A DNA stretch of 64,000 bases, from contig NC_092562.1 in NCBI RefSeq assembly GCF_037975245.1, positions 17,561,521 through 17,625,520 of the forward strand, read 5' to 3'. Every line of letters begins with the position of its first letter. The first letter of the stretch is position 1. Under the pieces are notes generated by a model, which was given only the letters and a program-made list of their open reading frames with translations, had not been told where the DNA came from and did not search any database. The position numbers and the translations under genes are program-made. Positions 63,301 to 64,000 of this stretch are shown here, one piece after another. This DNA is from Apostichopus japonicus. Its lineage: Eukaryota > Echinodermata > Holothuroidea > Aspidochirotida > Stichopodidae.

Positions 63301-64000
63301 AGTGCCTACACGGGGAGATGTAAGTATTAGTTAATCCACCCAATATCTCAGTCCATACAGTGGCGCGATGGCTTGGCGCACTGTACGAGCTGATGATCGT
63401 GACTCTCTTTTGCATCCGTGGTTCGAATCCCGGGTGATGACGTCTTTTGCCGATCTTTTACAGCAAGTGCCTACACGGGGAGCTGTAAGTATTAGTTAAT
63501 CCACCTAATATCTCAGTCCATACAGTGGCGCGATGGCTTGGCGCACTGTACGAGCTGATGATCGAGACTCTCTTTTGCATCCGTGGCTCGAACCCCGGGT
63601 GATGACGTCTTTTGCCGATCTTTTACAGCAAGTGCCTACACGGGGAGCTGTAAGTATTAGTTAATCCACCTAATATCTCAGAGCATACAGTAGCGCGATG
63701 GTTTGGCGCACTGTACGAGCTGATGATCGAGACTCTCTTTTGCATCCGTGGTTCGAACCCCGGGTGATGACGTCTTTTGCCGATCTTTTACAGCAAGTGC
63801 CTACACGGGGAGCTGTAAGTATTAGTTAATCCACCTAATATCTCAGTCCATACAGTAGCGCGATGGTTTGGCGCACTGTACGAGCTGATGAGCGAGACTC
63901 TCTTTTGCATCCGTGGTTCGAACCCCGGGTGATGACGTCTTTTGCCGATCTTTTACAGCAAGTGCCTACACGGGGAGCTGTAAGTATTAGTTAATCCACC

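Larger units (their letters stand above)
42529..64000 (+). repeat. satellite B: about 130 tandem units of 164-165 bp with tRNA-like Pol III boxes
   Basis: The unit is TCAGTCCATACGGTGGCGCG, ATGGCTTGGCGCACTGTACG, CGCCGATGATCGAGACTCTC, TTTTGCATCC, GTGGTTCGAACCCCGGGTG, ATGACGTCTTTTGCCGAACT, TTTACAGCAAGTGCC, TACGCGGGGAGCTGTAAGTA, TTAGTCAAACCACCTAATAT. The step is 165 bp (164 where CCCCGG replaces CCCCGGG). TGGCGCGATGG resembles an A box, GGTTCGAACCC is a consensus B box about 59 nt on, and T4 runs follow. GGCGC-ACTGTAC-GCGCC can form a 5-bp stem with a 7-nt loop, like an anticodon arm. The array continues beyond the window. Left (42.5-45 kb) and right (60.2-64 kb) edges carry GAGCTGATG and TTAATCC variants; the centre is dominated by CGCCGATG and GTCAAACC variants. 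No gene lies inside. Confidence 0.95.

Noticed and set aside
42529-64000. CRISPR-like array of direct repeats
   Set aside because: The units are contiguous 165-bp satellites with no unique spacers, in an intron-bearing animal genome and with no cas genes.
42529-64000. Cluster of about 130 genuine tRNA genes
   Set aside because: B box and spacing fit, but there is no complete cloverleaf: the acceptor stem does not pair, the T stem has a mismatch, there is a T4 run before the B box, and position 33 of the anticodon-like loop is not T.
42529-64000. CENP-B box
   Set aside because: TTCGAACCCCGGG has TTCG and CGGG but with 5 instead of 7 intervening bases, and lacks the central A.

Overview
This is a window of animal nuclear DNA, most likely from a marine invertebrate. 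Echinoderm is my guess; the sequence does not prove it. It has short, sparse coding exons with GT-AG borders, long AT-rich introns and spacers, many short hAT-like DNA transposons, an intron-split integrase relic, an L1/Tx1-type LINE, a solo LTR and a very large satellite array. No bacterial, viral-genome, rRNA or functional tRNA gene was seen.

1-19 kb, host-gene remnants and exons. The left edge has a minus-strand exon of an ABCC (MRP-like) ABC transporter plus a damaged duplicate of it, separated by a roughly 65-bp minisatellite. At 11.0-16.2 kb, minus-strand exons of an unrecognised protein can be chained in phase 0; one carries a 2-bp frameshift, and a 1.65-kb hAT-like element lies in its intron. 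At 17.4-18.6 kb there are two phase-compatible plus-strand exons of another unrecognised gene, with a stop codon and AATAAA.

5-38 kb, DNA transposons. Three elements, one in two near-identical copies, have terminal inverted repeats and exact 8-bp target duplications, as in the hAT superfamily. They and several less well bounded repeats share one roughly 110-bp module with a GC-rich hairpin core, found ten times in the window. At 26.2-28.5 kb a minus-strand integrase (rve) gene is split into at least five exons. Its splice phases still fit, but stops, a frameshift and a missing catalytic segment show that it is decayed.

33.5-64 kb, satellites and their invader. A 157-bp satellite (A, about seven units) meets a 165-bp satellite (B, about 130 units, running off the right end). 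Both have tRNA-like Pol III A-box and B-box sequences and share head and tail blocks, so they probably descend from one tRNA-derived repeat. A nearly full-length Tx1-like LINE (34696-42520) lies exactly inside the A-box region of a satellite B unit, with the 8-bp duplication GCTTGGCG. The LINE was later hit by a hAT element (36641-38009) and by an LTR retrotransposon that left a solo LTR (41092-42068), and its reading frames have decayed. Satellite B shows higher-order repeats and a homogenised centre with older-looking edges.

The most unusual feature is the set of about 130 tandem Pol III-promoter-like units with a LINE inserted at the promoter motif.
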